The notes under the pieces were generated by a model. The model ran no database searches and was not told where the DNA came from. It saw only the letters and a list, made by a program, of their open reading frames with translations. Shown here in pieces: positions 51,944 through 60,547 of a stretch of DNA of 64,000 nt. A program made the translations under genes and the position numbers. The first letter of the stretch is position 1; each line of letters starts with the position of its first letter. This DNA is from Lachnospiraceae bacterium oral taxon 096 (lineage in GTDB: Bacteria > Bacillota > Clostridia > Lachnospirales > Lachnospiraceae): contig CP073340.1 of the NCBI GenBank assembly GCA_018141845.1, positions 1,079,001 through 1,143,000 of the forward strand, given 5' to 3'.

Positions 51944-54208
51944 ATGAAGAGACCTTGGTTACTTATTGCAGCATCAATTGTGCTTGGAGAGCTGATGTGT
52001 TTTGGAATAGGTAAGTGGGTGAGCATAGTGGCGATCATAGCTTTGATCGTCTCTTTTGCGTACAAAAAATGGAGAGGATATAGTATTTTTTGCCTCACAT
52101 TTTTGCTTGGTGTGTGCTCGATGAGTTGTGTGAAGCACTCTCACACAGAAAAAATTTTGGGAGAGCAAAAAATTTATCTTCGAGTACATAAAATTGAAGA
52201 GAAAGAGGAAAAAATTCTTTTTTATGGTCGCCATGTATTAGTTTATGCGGACAAGAGGAAGGTGGGGGAAGATATTTGTATTGGAAATTTAATTTCCTGT
52301 AGGGGAGAATTTTCTCCGCCACAGCCAGCATCCAATCCAGGAAGCTTTTGTGCCGATCTCTACTATAAATCTATAGGAATTGAAAAAATTGCCTTTATAG
52401 AGGAGGTAGAAATTGTTGACCATTGGGTAAATTGGCCGAAACAATACCTTTTTGATATCAAACGACAAATGATAAAGAAGATGCAAAGCTTTGCTTCTGA
52501 GGAGGTTTCAGGCTTTTTGGAGGCTGCTCTACTGGGGGAAAAGTCCGATCTTTCTCCCCAGATGTATCAGCTTTACAGAAAAAATGGGATTGCTCATCTT
52601 CTCGCCATTAGTGGGCTACATATCTCTATTCTTGGAATGAGTTTGTATCAATTACTGCGAAAGAGATTGAGGTGGAATTTCCTTTGCAGTGGTCTTTGTG
52701 CCTCATTGATTCTCTATCTATATTCGGAATTTACTGGGGCGAGTGTGAGTGTTCTTCGGGCAAGTAGTATGTTGGCGTTATTCTTTGTTTCGCAGTATCT
52801 TGGGCGAAGCTATGATTTACTGAGTGCGATGGCCTTCTCTGCTTCTTGGATACTTTTATTTTCTCCCTATCAACTTTTTCAATGTGGATTTTTATTATCT
52901 TTTTTGGCAATATTGGCCATTGGAGGGCCAGCAATGAGTATCCATCGATTGCTTCAGGACAGCAAAAAGAAGGAGATGGCACAGGCTTTGGTTGTAAGCC
53001 TTTCTATACAAATTGTGACAATGCCAGTGATTGCCTATTTCTTTTTTTCCATTCCACTGTATGGAGTGCTCATTAATTTATTGGTGATTCCTTTGATGGG
53101 CATGATTATCTGGTCGGGGATTTTTTCTCTGTGTCTTTCAGCATTTTGTATCCCACTGGCCAAATTTATGATCTATCCTGCTTCAGCAACTCTATTTTTT
53201 TATCAATGGATTTGCAATTTATGCGAAAAATTGCCAGGACACAGCCTTCTTGTTGGACGACCATCTATGGCAAGGATTTTGATTAGTTATGGAATTATGT
53301 TTTTTTTGGAGTGCTTCATGATCTTTTTCCATCAAAAAAAGAAGGTGTTTGCTCCTTGGAAAGTTCTTAGTGTAGAAGCTATGATGATGCTCTTTTTTCT
53401 CTTATTTTTGCGTCATCCCTATCCAAAGCACACACAGGTGACCTTTCTTGATGTGGGACAGGGCGATGGGATATTTTTGCAAGTGGGAGGGGAAAATATC
53501 TTTGTGGATGCTGGCAGCAGTTCAAACAAAAAGCTAGGTGAATATGTTCTCTGTCCATTTTTAGGGGCAAATGCAGTGCATCACCTTGATGCAGTGTTCT
53601 TGACACATGCGGATATTGACCATATTAATGGTATTTTGTGGCTGATCGAAAATAGTGATATTGCAGTGGAAAAAATTTATTTGCCTGAACCTGCGAGGGA
53701 GGACGAGCATTATGACAAAATTAAGGCACTGGCAAAAGATCGGCAGATTCCCATTTTATATTGTGCAGCAGGGGATGAGTTTTTGATTGGAAGGGGAAAA
53801 TTTACCTGTCTGTCGCCGAAAAGAGGAGAAAAAATTGAAAATGTTAATGCACAGAGCATTGTGTTGTGGTATCAAGAAAAAGATTTTTCTATGATGTTGA
53901 TGGGGGATGCCAGAATAGAGGAGGAAGAGGAAATTTTACATTCCAAGGAGATTTGCCCAGTTTATGTCTTAAAGGCGGGGCATCATGGTTCAAAGACCTC
54001 GACAGGTGATCATTGGCTTAGGGCATTAAGACCGAATACTGTAATTTTGTCTTATGGAAAGAAAAATCGCTATGGTCATCCCAGCAAGGAAGTGCTCAAG
54101 CGACTGGAGGAGGCAGGAACCCGAGTTTTTTCTACGCAAAAAAGTGGGGCAATACGATTGGAGACAGATGGAAAAAGAATGAAGATTCGAGGATACAAAA
54201 GGGAGTAA
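51944..54208 (+). CDS. comEC: DNA internalisation channel ComEC/Rec2
   Basis: 754-residue competence protein that lets single-stranded DNA cross the membrane. Order: two short N-terminal helices, a periplasmic OB-like domain (about 60-170), the competence membrane domain with AISGLHISILGMSL (about 225) and GASVSVLRAS, then a C-terminal metallo-beta-lactamase domain with TFLDVGQGDGIF, HADIDHINGI and GHHGSKTSTG. All motifs are intact and the length is normal. No other competence gene is in the window. The IS element inserted just after the stop does not truncate it. Confidence 0.93.
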   Translation: MKRPWLLIAASIVLGELMCFGIGKWVSIVAIIALIVSFAYKKWRGYSIFCLTFLLGVCSMSCVKHSHTEKILGEQKIYLRVHKIEEKEEKILFYGRHVLVYADKRKVGEDICIGNLISCRGEFSPPQPASNPGSFCADLYYKSIGIEKIAFIEEVEIVDHWVNWPKQYLFDIKRQMIKKMQSFASEEVSGFLEAALLGEKSDLSPQMYQLYRKNGIAHLLAISGLHISILGMSLYQLLRKRLRWNFLCSGLCASLILYLYSEFTGASVSVLRASSMLALFFVSQYLGRSYDLLSAMAFSASWILLFSPYQLFQCGFLLSFLAILAIGGPAMSIHRLLQDSKKKEMAQALVVSLSIQIVTMPVIAYFFFSIPLYGVLINLLVIPLMGMIIWSGIFSLCLSAFCIPLAKFMIYPASATLFFYQWICNLCEKLPGHSLLVGRPSMARILISYGIMFFLECFMIFFHQKKKVFAPWKVLSVEAMMMLFFLLFLRHPYPKHTQVTFLDVGQGDGIFLQVGGENIFVDAGSSSNKKLGEYVLCPFLGANAVHHLDAVFLTHADIDHINGILWLIENSDIAVEKIYLPEPAREDEHYDKIKALAKDRQIPILYCAAGDEFLIGRGKFTCLSPKRGEKIENVNAQSIVLWYQEKDFSMMLMGDARIEEEEEILHSKEICPVYVLKAGHHGSKTSTGDHWLRALRPNTVILSYGKKNRYGHPSKEVLKRLEEAGTRVFSTQKSGAIRLETDGKRMKIRGYKRE

Positions 54209-54230
54209 ATTTATCCAACGTGTCGTAAAA

Positions 54231-54251
54231 CCCTTTGCTTTAGCTATGGGG
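54231..54251 (+). repeat. Left-end hairpin of the IS element
   Basis: Imperfect palindrome with CCC/GGG base and a CTTTAG core; 18 of 21 bases match the right-end copy at 55983. Confidence 0.75.
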
Positions 54252-54342
54252 ATATAAGACACTTCCATCCAATTTACGCAAGTAATTGAAGAGGGAACAA
54301 AATACTCTTGCATTAGATTTAAAAATTGTATATCATACAAAT

Positions 54343-54765
54343 ATGAATACTATATATAAATCTAATAACAATATCATCTATTCTTGCAAATATCATGTTG
54401 TGTGGTGTCCTAAGTATAGACACAAAATTTTAACAAATGGAATCGATACCCGATGAAAGGAACTTCTTCTTGAGTATGCTGCAAATATTTCTGTAGACAT
54501 CATGGAAATGGAAATCATGTCAGACCATGTACACCTACTCATGGAGGTAGCTCCTCAGTTCGGTATTCACAAAGCGGTTAAATCATTAAAAGGATATACT
54601 TCAAAAGTTTTGAGAAGTGAATATCCATCATGAAAAACAAGAATACCGTCATTGTGGACCAACCGCTATTTTGTATCAACTATTGGTGGTGCTTTGCTTG
54701 ATGTGATCAAGCAGTATATCGAAAATCAGAAAACATCGCAAAGACAAAAGGATAAACTTGGATAA
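54343..54765 (+). pseudogene. tnpA: IS200-type transposase TnpA with two in-frame TGA stops
   Basis: Reading through, the 140-residue frame is a complete Y1 HUH transposase: SCKYHVVWCPKYRHKIL at the start, the metal-binding HUH motif in SDHVHLLMEV, LWTNRYFVSTIGG, and the catalytic Tyr in IKQYIENQK. TGA codons interrupt at 54454-54456 (codon 38) and 54631-54633 (codon 97). Both could derive from TGG by one G-to-A change. There is no frameshift. Its TAA overlaps the tnpB ATG. Since TGA clearly ends other genes here, I treat it as non-functional. Confidence 0.88.
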
Positions 54766-55862
54766 TGCAAAAAGGAATCAAATTTAGAATTTACCCAAAC
54801 AAGGAACAGCAAAATTTAATCAATCAGACTTTTGGCTGTTGTAGACTGATCTACAACAAAGGACTTGCTATGCGCAATGAAGCCTATGATAGCGGCAATA
54901 AAATTGGCTATGTTCAGACTTCGGCTATGCTGACGGAACTCAAAAAGTGTGAAGACTTTGCTTTTCTTAAAGTGGTAGATTCTATTGCATTACAACAGTC
55001 TTTGCGTGACCTCGACAGAGGTTTTGTAAACTTTTTTCAGAAACGTGCAGCACACCCAACATTCAAAAGTAAACATAACAGACATCAGTCGTACAGGACG
55101 GTAAACCAAGGTAATCATATCCGTATTGCAGGAAAATACATCAAACTCCCTAAACTTGGCTATATCAAAATACGTCAGTCGATGGAAGTAGGAAAAATTA
55201 ACAATGTAACGATTCAATGTACTCCTACAGGAAAGTATTTTGCAGTGCTTAATGTGGAATTTGAACCACAGCCAAGCCCCAACAATGCTGGCTCTATAGG
55301 CATTGATGTTGGTATTAAAGATTTTTACTCTGACAGCAACGGAAAGGTCGTGTCCAACCCAAAATATCTTGAAAAATCAATGCGTAAACTCATTCGTGAA
55401 CAACGTATGCTGTCGAGAAAACAAAAAGGCTCTAACAACCGCAATAAGCAGCGTGTCAAAGTTGCCTTAGTCCACGAAAAGATTACAAATCAGAGAAACG
55501 ATTTTTTACAAAAACAGTCTACCCTGCTGATTCGTGAAAACCAAACCATCTGCATTGAAGATTTGAAAGTAAAGAACATGATGCGTAATCATAAACTGGC
55601 ACAGCACATCGGTTCTGCATCCTGGAGGAAGTTCTTTGATATGCTCAAGTATAAGTCTGCCTGGTATGGAAATGATCTAATCAAAGTGCCAACGATGTAT
55701 CCAAGCAGTCAGACTTGTTCTTGCTGTGGGTACAAGAATTCGCTGGTAAAAAATCTAGCAGTCCGAGTATGGGAATGTCCAGACTGCCATACCATACATA
55801 ACAGGGATACCAACGCAAGCATAAATATTTTAAATAAAGGACTGCAAATGCAGTCGGCATAA
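54765..55862 (+). CDS. tnpB: TnpB, RNA-guided nuclease of the IS605 family
   Basis: 365 residues, intact. N-terminal HTH/OrfB region (GIKFRIYPNKEQQNLINQTF), then a split RuvC nuclease with Asp 181 in GIDVG, Glu 265 in CIEDLKV and Asp 348 in NRDTNAS, and a zinc finger CSCCG...CPDC. Characterised TnpB proteins cut DNA guided by an omega-RNA made from the element's right end. All catalytic residues are present although the partner TnpA is broken. The start overlaps the tnpA stop (TAATG). Confidence 0.93.
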   Translation: MQKGIKFRIYPNKEQQNLINQTFGCCRLIYNKGLAMRNEAYDSGNKIGYVQTSAMLTELKKCEDFAFLKVVDSIALQQSLRDLDRGFVNFFQKRAAHPTFKSKHNRHQSYRTVNQGNHIRIAGKYIKLPKLGYIKIRQSMEVGKINNVTIQCTPTGKYFAVLNVEFEPQPSPNNAGSIGIDVGIKDFYSDSNGKVVSNPKYLEKSMRKLIREQRMLSRKQKGSNNRNKQRVKVALVHEKITNQRNDFLQKQSTLLIRENQTICIEDLKVKNMMRNHKLAQHIGSASWRKFFDMLKYKSAWYGNDLIKVPTMYPSSQTCSCCGYKNSLVKNLAVRVWECPDCHTIHNRDTNASINILNKGLQMQSA

Positions 55863-56003
55863 GCCTATAGAAAACTGCACCGTAGGGCATACGGAAACAG
55901 TATAATCTAGCTTGTGGACACTGTGTAAGACATTGCGATACCGCATGGTATCACACAATGCAGTAGTGGTTGAAGCAAGAATCCCTCTGCTTTAGCTGTG
56001 GGG
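55863..56003 (+). ncRNA. Candidate omega-RNA scaffold region of tnpB
   Basis: In this family the guide RNA spans the end of tnpB and the right end, with the guide taken from flanking DNA. Here the stretch folds into CCGTA-GGGCA-TACGG (55880-55894) and a stronger GATACC-GCAT-GGTATC stem extended by CATTG/CAATG (55931-55960), followed by the right-end hairpin. Boundaries and expression are inferred. Confidence 0.45.
55983..56003 (+). repeat. Right-end hairpin of the IS element
   Basis: Imperfect palindrome matching the left end, followed by AGTGTCAAG, where the element probably ends. Confidence 0.75.
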
Positions 56004-56052
56004 AGTGTCAAGTTAAGATGACAGGAGAAAGGAACAAGGTAGAGGAAGAATT

Positions 56053-57027
56053 GTGATTGAGGAAGAGTTAAAATCTGGGCAATTAAAGAATAGTTACCTT
56101 TTGTTTGGAGAGGAAAACTACTTAAAAATTTATTACAAAAACCGCTTAAAATCAGCAATTATTGGCGAGGATGAAGTGAATTTTTCTTATTTTGAGGGAA
56201 AAGGTATTGATGTAGATGAAGTGATAGCGATAGCAGAAACTCTGCCATTTTTTGCAGAAAAGCGATGTGTTATCATGGAAAACAGTGAGTGGTTTTTGAA
56301 TGGAAATGAAAAAATGGGAGGGTATATAGAAAATCTTCCAGAGACAACCTGTCTCATCTTTATTGAGGGAGAGAAAATTGACAAGAGAAAGAAATTGTAC
56401 AAAAAGCTGTCCTTGCTTGGCACAATCTGTGAATGCAAGCGGATGGAGCCAAGAAAGTTGCGAGATTGGACAAGAGCACTGATGGGGCGGATGGGAAAAA
56501 ATATTCGTGCGGCAGATTTAGATTTATTTTTGAGTTATGTGGGCAATGATTTACAACATATTACAACAGAGGTTGAAAAGCTGGTGGCTTATATTGGGGA
56601 AGCACAGGTCATTGAGCGAAGTGATATTGAGGATATTACGACTGTCGGTGTGGAAAATAAGATTTTTGATATGCTCAGTGCTATTGTACAAAAAAAGATT
56701 GGGGTGGCAATGCACTACTATGAGGATTTGCTTATTCTGAGGGAACCTCCAATGCGAATTTTGAGCTTGTTAAGTAAACAATTTAATCAACTTTTGCAGG
56801 TGAGACAGATGCAGGGAATGGACAAATATAGCATTGGAAATGCAATGAATTTACAGCCCTATATTGCAGAGAAATTGATGAGACAGGCAAGTGCATTTTC
56901 AAAAGAAGAGTTACAGAGAATACTCAATGGCTGCCTAGATATGGAGATGCGAGTAAAGACGGGGTTAATGCCCGAACAGATTGCAGTCGAATTATTGATT
57001 ATGAGCAAAGAGCAAATCAAAGGATAA
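56053..57027 (+). CDS. holA: DNA polymerase III subunit delta
   Basis: Clamp-loader subunit that opens the sliding clamp; 324 residues. Features are NSYLLFGEENYLKIYYKNRL near the start, ETLPFFAEKRCVIMEN, DLQHITTEVEKLVAYIG, and the C-terminal collar domain ending QIAVELLIMSKE. The start is a GTG at 56053, with AGAGGAAGAA upstream; the frame has no ATG before an upstream stop at 56014. The IS right end lies only about 40 bases upstream, so the IS separates holA from comEC, its usual neighbour, and may have moved its promoter. Confidence 0.9.
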   Translation: MIEEELKSGQLKNSYLLFGEENYLKIYYKNRLKSAIIGEDEVNFSYFEGKGIDVDEVIAIAETLPFFAEKRCVIMENSEWFLNGNEKMGGYIENLPETTCLIFIEGEKIDKRKKLYKKLSLLGTICECKRMEPRKLRDWTRALMGRMGKNIRAADLDLFLSYVGNDLQHITTEVEKLVAYIGEAQVIERSDIEDITTVGVENKIFDMLSAIVQKKIGVAMHYYEDLLILREPPMRILSLLSKQFNQLLQVRQMQGMDKYSIGNAMNLQPYIAEKLMRQASAFSKEELQRILNGCLDMEMRVKTGLMPEQIAVELLIMSKEQIKG

Positions 57028-57067
57028 AAAAAGGCCACAGGTCATGACGGTAACCTGTGGCAAAAAA
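57026..57067 (-). terminator. Terminator of rpsT
   Basis: GCCACAGGT and ACCTGTGGC form a perfect 9 bp stem; on the minus strand seven T residues follow. It also lies just after the holA stop. Confidence 0.8.
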
Positions 57068-57075
57068 TATTACTT

Positions 57076-57339
57076 CTACTGAATGCTATTTACAGACTTA
57101 GAAAGTCTAGAAACCTTGCGAGCAGCAGTATTCTTGTGATAAACACCCTTGCTTGCTGCCTTGGTGAGCTCAACGATAGCAGCCTTTAAAGTTGCCTGTG
57201 CGCTCTCCTTATCCTTAGCAATGACAGCGGCATCAACCTTCTTTACTGCAGTCTTTACCTTAGACTTGATTGCTTTATTTCTCTCTGTTCTCTCTGCTGC
57301 GATGAGCACTCTTTTCTTTGCGGATTTGATATTAGCCAA
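57076..57339 (-). CDS. rpsT: 30S ribosomal protein S20, TTG start
   Basis: Small-subunit protein binding 16S rRNA; 87 residues, basic and helical: ANIKSAKKRVLIAAERTERN at the start and KGVYHKNTAARKVSRLSK near the end, diagnostic of S20. The start codon is TTG at 57339-57337, with GGAGGTG seven bases upstream; no ATG is available. E. coli rpsT also starts with UUG and is autoregulated at translation, which makes the unusual start interesting. It is the only minus-strand gene between holA and lepA. Confidence 0.95.
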   Translation of the reverse strand: MANIKSAKKRVLIAAERTERNKAIKSKVKTAVKKVDAAVIAKDKESAQATLKAAIVELTKAASKGVYHKNTAARKVSRLSKSVNSIQ

Positions 57340-57442
57340 CCCTCTACACCTCCAAAATAATTTCTTTGTTTTATAGTTATAATAATTAAAGTGTTAGCAT
57401 CGAAGTCTGGACACGGACAGTTCAATGTAAACATACTTAAGT

Positions 57443-57471
57443 ATTTTATGCTAAATATGCGGTATTGTCAA
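57443..57471 (-). promoter_or_regulatory. Promoter of rpsT
   Basis: Minus strand TTGACA (57471-57466), 17 bases, TAAAAT (57448-57443). The implied leader is about 100 bases long, room for regulatory structure. Confidence 0.8.
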
Positions 57472-57481
57472 GGAGTAAATA

Positions 57482-57510
57482 TTGCAAGTATGATAGAAAA
57501 ATGGTATTCT
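57482..57510 (+). promoter_or_regulatory. Promoter of lepA
   Basis: TTGCAA (57482-57487), 17 bases, TATTCT (57505-57510), 36 bases before the ATG; only 10 bases from the divergent rpsT promoter. Confidence 0.65.
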
Positions 57511-57545
57511 ATAAAAGTTAATAGTTTAAATAAAGAGGTATACAC

Positions 57546-59354
57546 ATGATCGACCAGAGTAAAATTAGAAATTTTTGCATTATTGCACACATTGACCACG
57601 GTAAATCTACTCTTGCCGACCGAATTATAGAAAAGACGGGACTTTTGACCAGTCGTGAGATGCAAGAGCAAGTCCTTGACAACATGGATTTGGAGAGAGA
57701 GCGAGGCATCACGATTAAAAGTCAGGCAGTCAGAACAGTCTATCGGGCAGAGGATGGAGAAGAATATATTTTTAACTTGATTGATACCCCAGGACATGTC
57801 GACTTTAACTATGAGGTATCAAGGGCACTGGCGGCCTGCGATGGTGCAATTCTTGTTGTGGATGCTGCACAGGGGATTGAGGCACAGACATTGGCCAATG
57901 TCTATTTGGCTCTAGACCATGATTTGGAAGTATTTCCAGTGATCAATAAGATTGATTTGCCGAGTGCAGATCCTGACCATGTTGCAGAAGAAATTGAGGA
58001 TGTCATTGGGATTGAGGCAGAGGATGCACCGAGAATTTCAGCCAAGGTGGGACTAAATATTGAAGATGTCTTGGAGGCGATTGTCAAAAAGATTCCTGCA
58101 CCAAAGGGAGATAAAAATGATCCACTAAAGGCATTGATTTTTGATTCTGTCTATGATTCCTATCGAGGAGTGATTGTCTTTGTTCGAATTAAGGAAGGTT
58201 CTGTAAAGAAAGGCGATACCATTCAAATGATGGCAACAGGAGCGGTTCAAGATGTTGTAGAAGTGGGGTATTTTGGTGCAGGACAATTTATTCAATGCGA
58301 TGAATTGAGTGCAGGGATGGTTGGCTATATTACCGCGAGCATTAAAAATGTCAAGGACACTAGAGTTGGTGACACCGTGACATTAAAAAATAATCCTTGT
58401 AAGGAAGCACTTCCGGGCTATAAGAAGGTGACTCCGATGGTTTATTGTGGTCTCTATCCAGCTGATGGTGCAAAGTACAATGACCTTCGAGATGCACTAG
58501 AAAAGTTACAATTAAATGATGCATCTCTATTTTATGAGCCGGAGACTTCTCTTGCCTTGGGCTTTGGTTTTCGCTGTGGATTTTTGGGTCTATTGCATTT
58601 AGAGATTATTCAAGAGAGATTAGAGAGGGAATACAATTTAGATCTTGTCACAACAGCACCAGGTGTAGTTTACAAGGTATTTAAGACGAATGGAGAAGTC
58701 ATCGAACTGACCAATCCATCGAATCTCCCAGATCCAAGTGAGATTGAGCATATGGAAGAGCCAATTGTCTCGGCAGAGATTATGGTGACGAAGGACTATG
58801 TTGGAGCGATTATGACGCTTTGCCAGGAAAGAAGAGGAGTCTATCTTGGCATGGAGTATATTGAGGAGTCTCGAGCAGTTCTTCGCTATGATTTGCCACT
58901 CAATGAGATTATTTATGATTTCTTTGATGCTCTAAAGAGTCGGTCAAAAGGATATGCTTCTCTTGACTATGAGTTAAAGGGCTATCAGACCTCTTCTCTT
59001 TGCAAGCTCGATATGTTAATCAATAAGGAAACGGTCGATGCTCTCTCCTTTATTGTTCACTCCGATTCGGCCTATGAGCGTGGAAGAAAGATGTGTGAGA
59101 AGTTAAAGGAGGAGATTCCAAGACATCTCTTTGAAATTCCTATTCAGGCTGCTGTGGGCGGAAAGGTCATTGCCAGAGAGACAGTAAAGGCGATGAGAAA
59201 GGATGTCCTAGCTAAGTGCTATGGAGGAGATATTTCAAGAAAGAGAAAGCTTTTAGAGAAGCAAAAGGAAGGAAAGAAGCGTATGCGCCAGATTGGAAAT
59301 GTGGAGATTCCGCAAAAGGCGTTTATGAGTGTCTTGAAATTAGATGAAGAATAA
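57546..59354 (+). CDS. lepA: Elongation factor 4 (LepA) GTPase
   Basis: Ribosome-associated GTPase that back-translocates or rescues stalled ribosomes. 602 residues, standard. P-loop [13 protein letters not shown], switch region [24 protein letters not shown], followed by domain II, EF-G-like domains III and V, and the LepA-specific C-terminal domain ([20 protein letters not shown], ending in VLKLDEE). AAAGAGG precedes the ATG. It is followed 11 bases later by hemW, the usual clostridial order. Confidence 0.97.
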   Translation: MIDQSKIRNFCIIAHIDHGKSTLADRIIEKTGLLTSREMQEQVLDNMDLERERGITIKSQAVRTVYRAEDGEEYIFNLIDTPGHVDFNYEVSRALAACDGAILVVDAAQGIEAQTLANVYLALDHDLEVFPVINKIDLPSADPDHVAEEIEDVIGIEAEDAPRISAKVGLNIEDVLEAIVKKIPAPKGDKNDPLKALIFDSVYDSYRGVIVFVRIKEGSVKKGDTIQMMATGAVQDVVEVGYFGAGQFIQCDELSAGMVGYITASIKNVKDTRVGDTVTLKNNPCKEALPGYKKVTPMVYCGLYPADGAKYNDLRDALEKLQLNDASLFYEPETSLALGFGFRCGFLGLLHLEIIQERLEREYNLDLVTTAPGVVYKVFKTNGEVIELTNPSNLPDPSEIEHMEEPIVSAEIMVTKDYVGAIMTLCQERRGVYLGMEYIEESRAVLRYDLPLNEIIYDFFDALKSRSKGYASLDYELKGYQTSSLCKLDMLINKETVDALSFIVHSDSAYERGRKMCEKLKEEIPRHLFEIPIQAAVGGKVIARETVKAMRKDVLAKCYGGDISRKRKLLEKQKEGKKRMRQIGNVEIPQKAFMSVLKLDEE

Positions 59355-59365
59355 GAGGTGAGAGA

Positions 59366-60547
59366 GTGGGCGATATGGGTGGACTTGGTCATAAAAAGGG
59401 GATGGAGCTCTATGTTCACATTCCATTTTGTGCCAAAAAATGTAATTATTGCGATTTCCGCTCTGGTGTAGCCGATGATTTGACACAGAAAAGTTATGTC
59501 GATCAGTTGTGTGAAGAAATTCGCAGTCAGGGAAAGATGTACTGTGATGATTTTTATATCACAACAATTTTTATTGGTGGTGGTACACCCTCGATTTTAA
59601 AGGGAACTTGGGTGGGCAACATTATGAGTGCCATCTATGAAAGTTTTTCTGTCAATGCTTTGGCCGAGGTGACTATTGAATGCAATCCAGGAACAGTAAA
59701 TGTCGATAAATTAAGAATTTATCGACAAAATGGGATCAATCGAGTTAGTTTTGGATTGCAGTCGGCGGACAATGAGGAATTAAGACTATTGGGCAGAGTT
59801 CACACTTTTGAAGATTTTTTGGATAGCTATCAAATGGCCAGAGAAGTTGGATTTACAAATATCAATGTTGACTTGATGAGCGCACTTCCAGGTCAAAGTG
59901 TGGAGAGCTGGAAGGAGACACTTCGGAAGGTAGTGCGACTAAAACCAGAACATATCTCATCGTATTCATTGATTATTGAAGAAGGAACGCCATTTTTTAC
60001 GGCCTATGGCAATCGAGAGGGGCAAAAAAATCTCCCGTCCGAAGAAGAAGAGCGGGAAATGTATTATTTCACGAATCAATATCTTCGTGCTCATGGATTT
60101 GAACGCTATGAAATTAGCAATTATGCAAAAAAGGGATTTGAGTGCAAGCACAATGTGGGCTATTGGACGGGTGTCCCCTATCTAGGACTTGGTCTTGGGG
60201 CATCGAGCTATGTCTACAATCGAAGATTTCACACCGAAGAAAATTTTGATGCCTATATGAAAATTTTGATGAACAGGGATATCACACCCCTATATCAAGA
60301 CATTCAAGAATTAGGTACTCGTCAGCGGATGGAAGAATTTATGTTTTTGGGGCTTCGTCTGACACGGGGCGTGAGTGCGGCAGAGTTTATGGAGAGATTT
60401 GGTTCCAATATGTTTAAAGTCTTTGATATGCCAATTCGAAAGAATGTGATCGCAAAATTATTGGAAGTTCAAGATTCAAGACTTTATTTAACTGAAAAGG
60501 GACTTGATTTGAGCAATCGAGTTATGAGTGATTTTTTGTTCGACTAG
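59366..60547 (+). CDS. hemW: Radical SAM heme chaperone HemW
   Basis: 393-residue radical SAM protein, once called a coproporphyrinogen oxidase, now known to bind and deliver heme. Cluster motif CAKKCNYC (Cys 22, 26, 29 from the GTG start), GGGTPS, ECNPGT, SFGLQS and the C-terminal HemW domain. The GTG at 59366 has GAGGTGAG upstream; ATGs at 59375 and 59402 are possible alternatives, the last beginning MELYVHIPFC like many homologues. Its last 26 bases overlap the convergent kinase gene. Confidence 0.93.
   Translation: MGDMGGLGHKKGMELYVHIPFCAKKCNYCDFRSGVADDLTQKSYVDQLCEEIRSQGKMYCDDFYITTIFIGGGTPSILKGTWVGNIMSAIYESFSVNALAEVTIECNPGTVNVDKLRIYRQNGINRVSFGLQSADNEELRLLGRVHTFEDFLDSYQMAREVGFTNINVDLMSALPGQSVESWKETLRKVVRLKPEHISSYSLIIEEGTPFFTAYGNREGQKNLPSEEEEREMYYFTNQYLRAHGFERYEISNYAKKGFECKHNVGYWTGVPYLGLGLGASSYVYNRRFHTEENFDAYMKILMNRDITPLYQDIQELGTRQRMEEFMFLGLRLTRGVSAAEFMERFGSNMFKVFDMPIRKNVIAKLLEVQDSRLYLTEKGLDLSNRVMSDFLFD

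Larger units (their letters stand above)
54209..56012 (+). mobile_element. IS200/IS605-family insertion element (tnpA decayed, tnpB intact)
   Basis: Lies between comEC and holA. Each end has a matching 21-base hairpin-forming sequence, CCCTTTGCTTTAGCTATGGG(G) at 54231-54251 and CCCTCTGCTTTAGCTGTGGG(G) at 55983-56003, both in the same orientation as expected for single-strand transposition (no inverted terminal repeats, no target duplication). Between them are a tnpA pseudogene and tnpB in the same direction. Exact cleavage sites cannot be set from one copy, so the outer limits given are approximate. Confidence 0.88.

Noticed and set aside
54343..54765. Genome-wide reading of TGA as Trp to rescue tnpA
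   Set aside because: TGA ends intact genes here, for example the metallo-hydrolase at 5729-5731 and the glycosyltransferase at 39613-39615, so the standard code applies.
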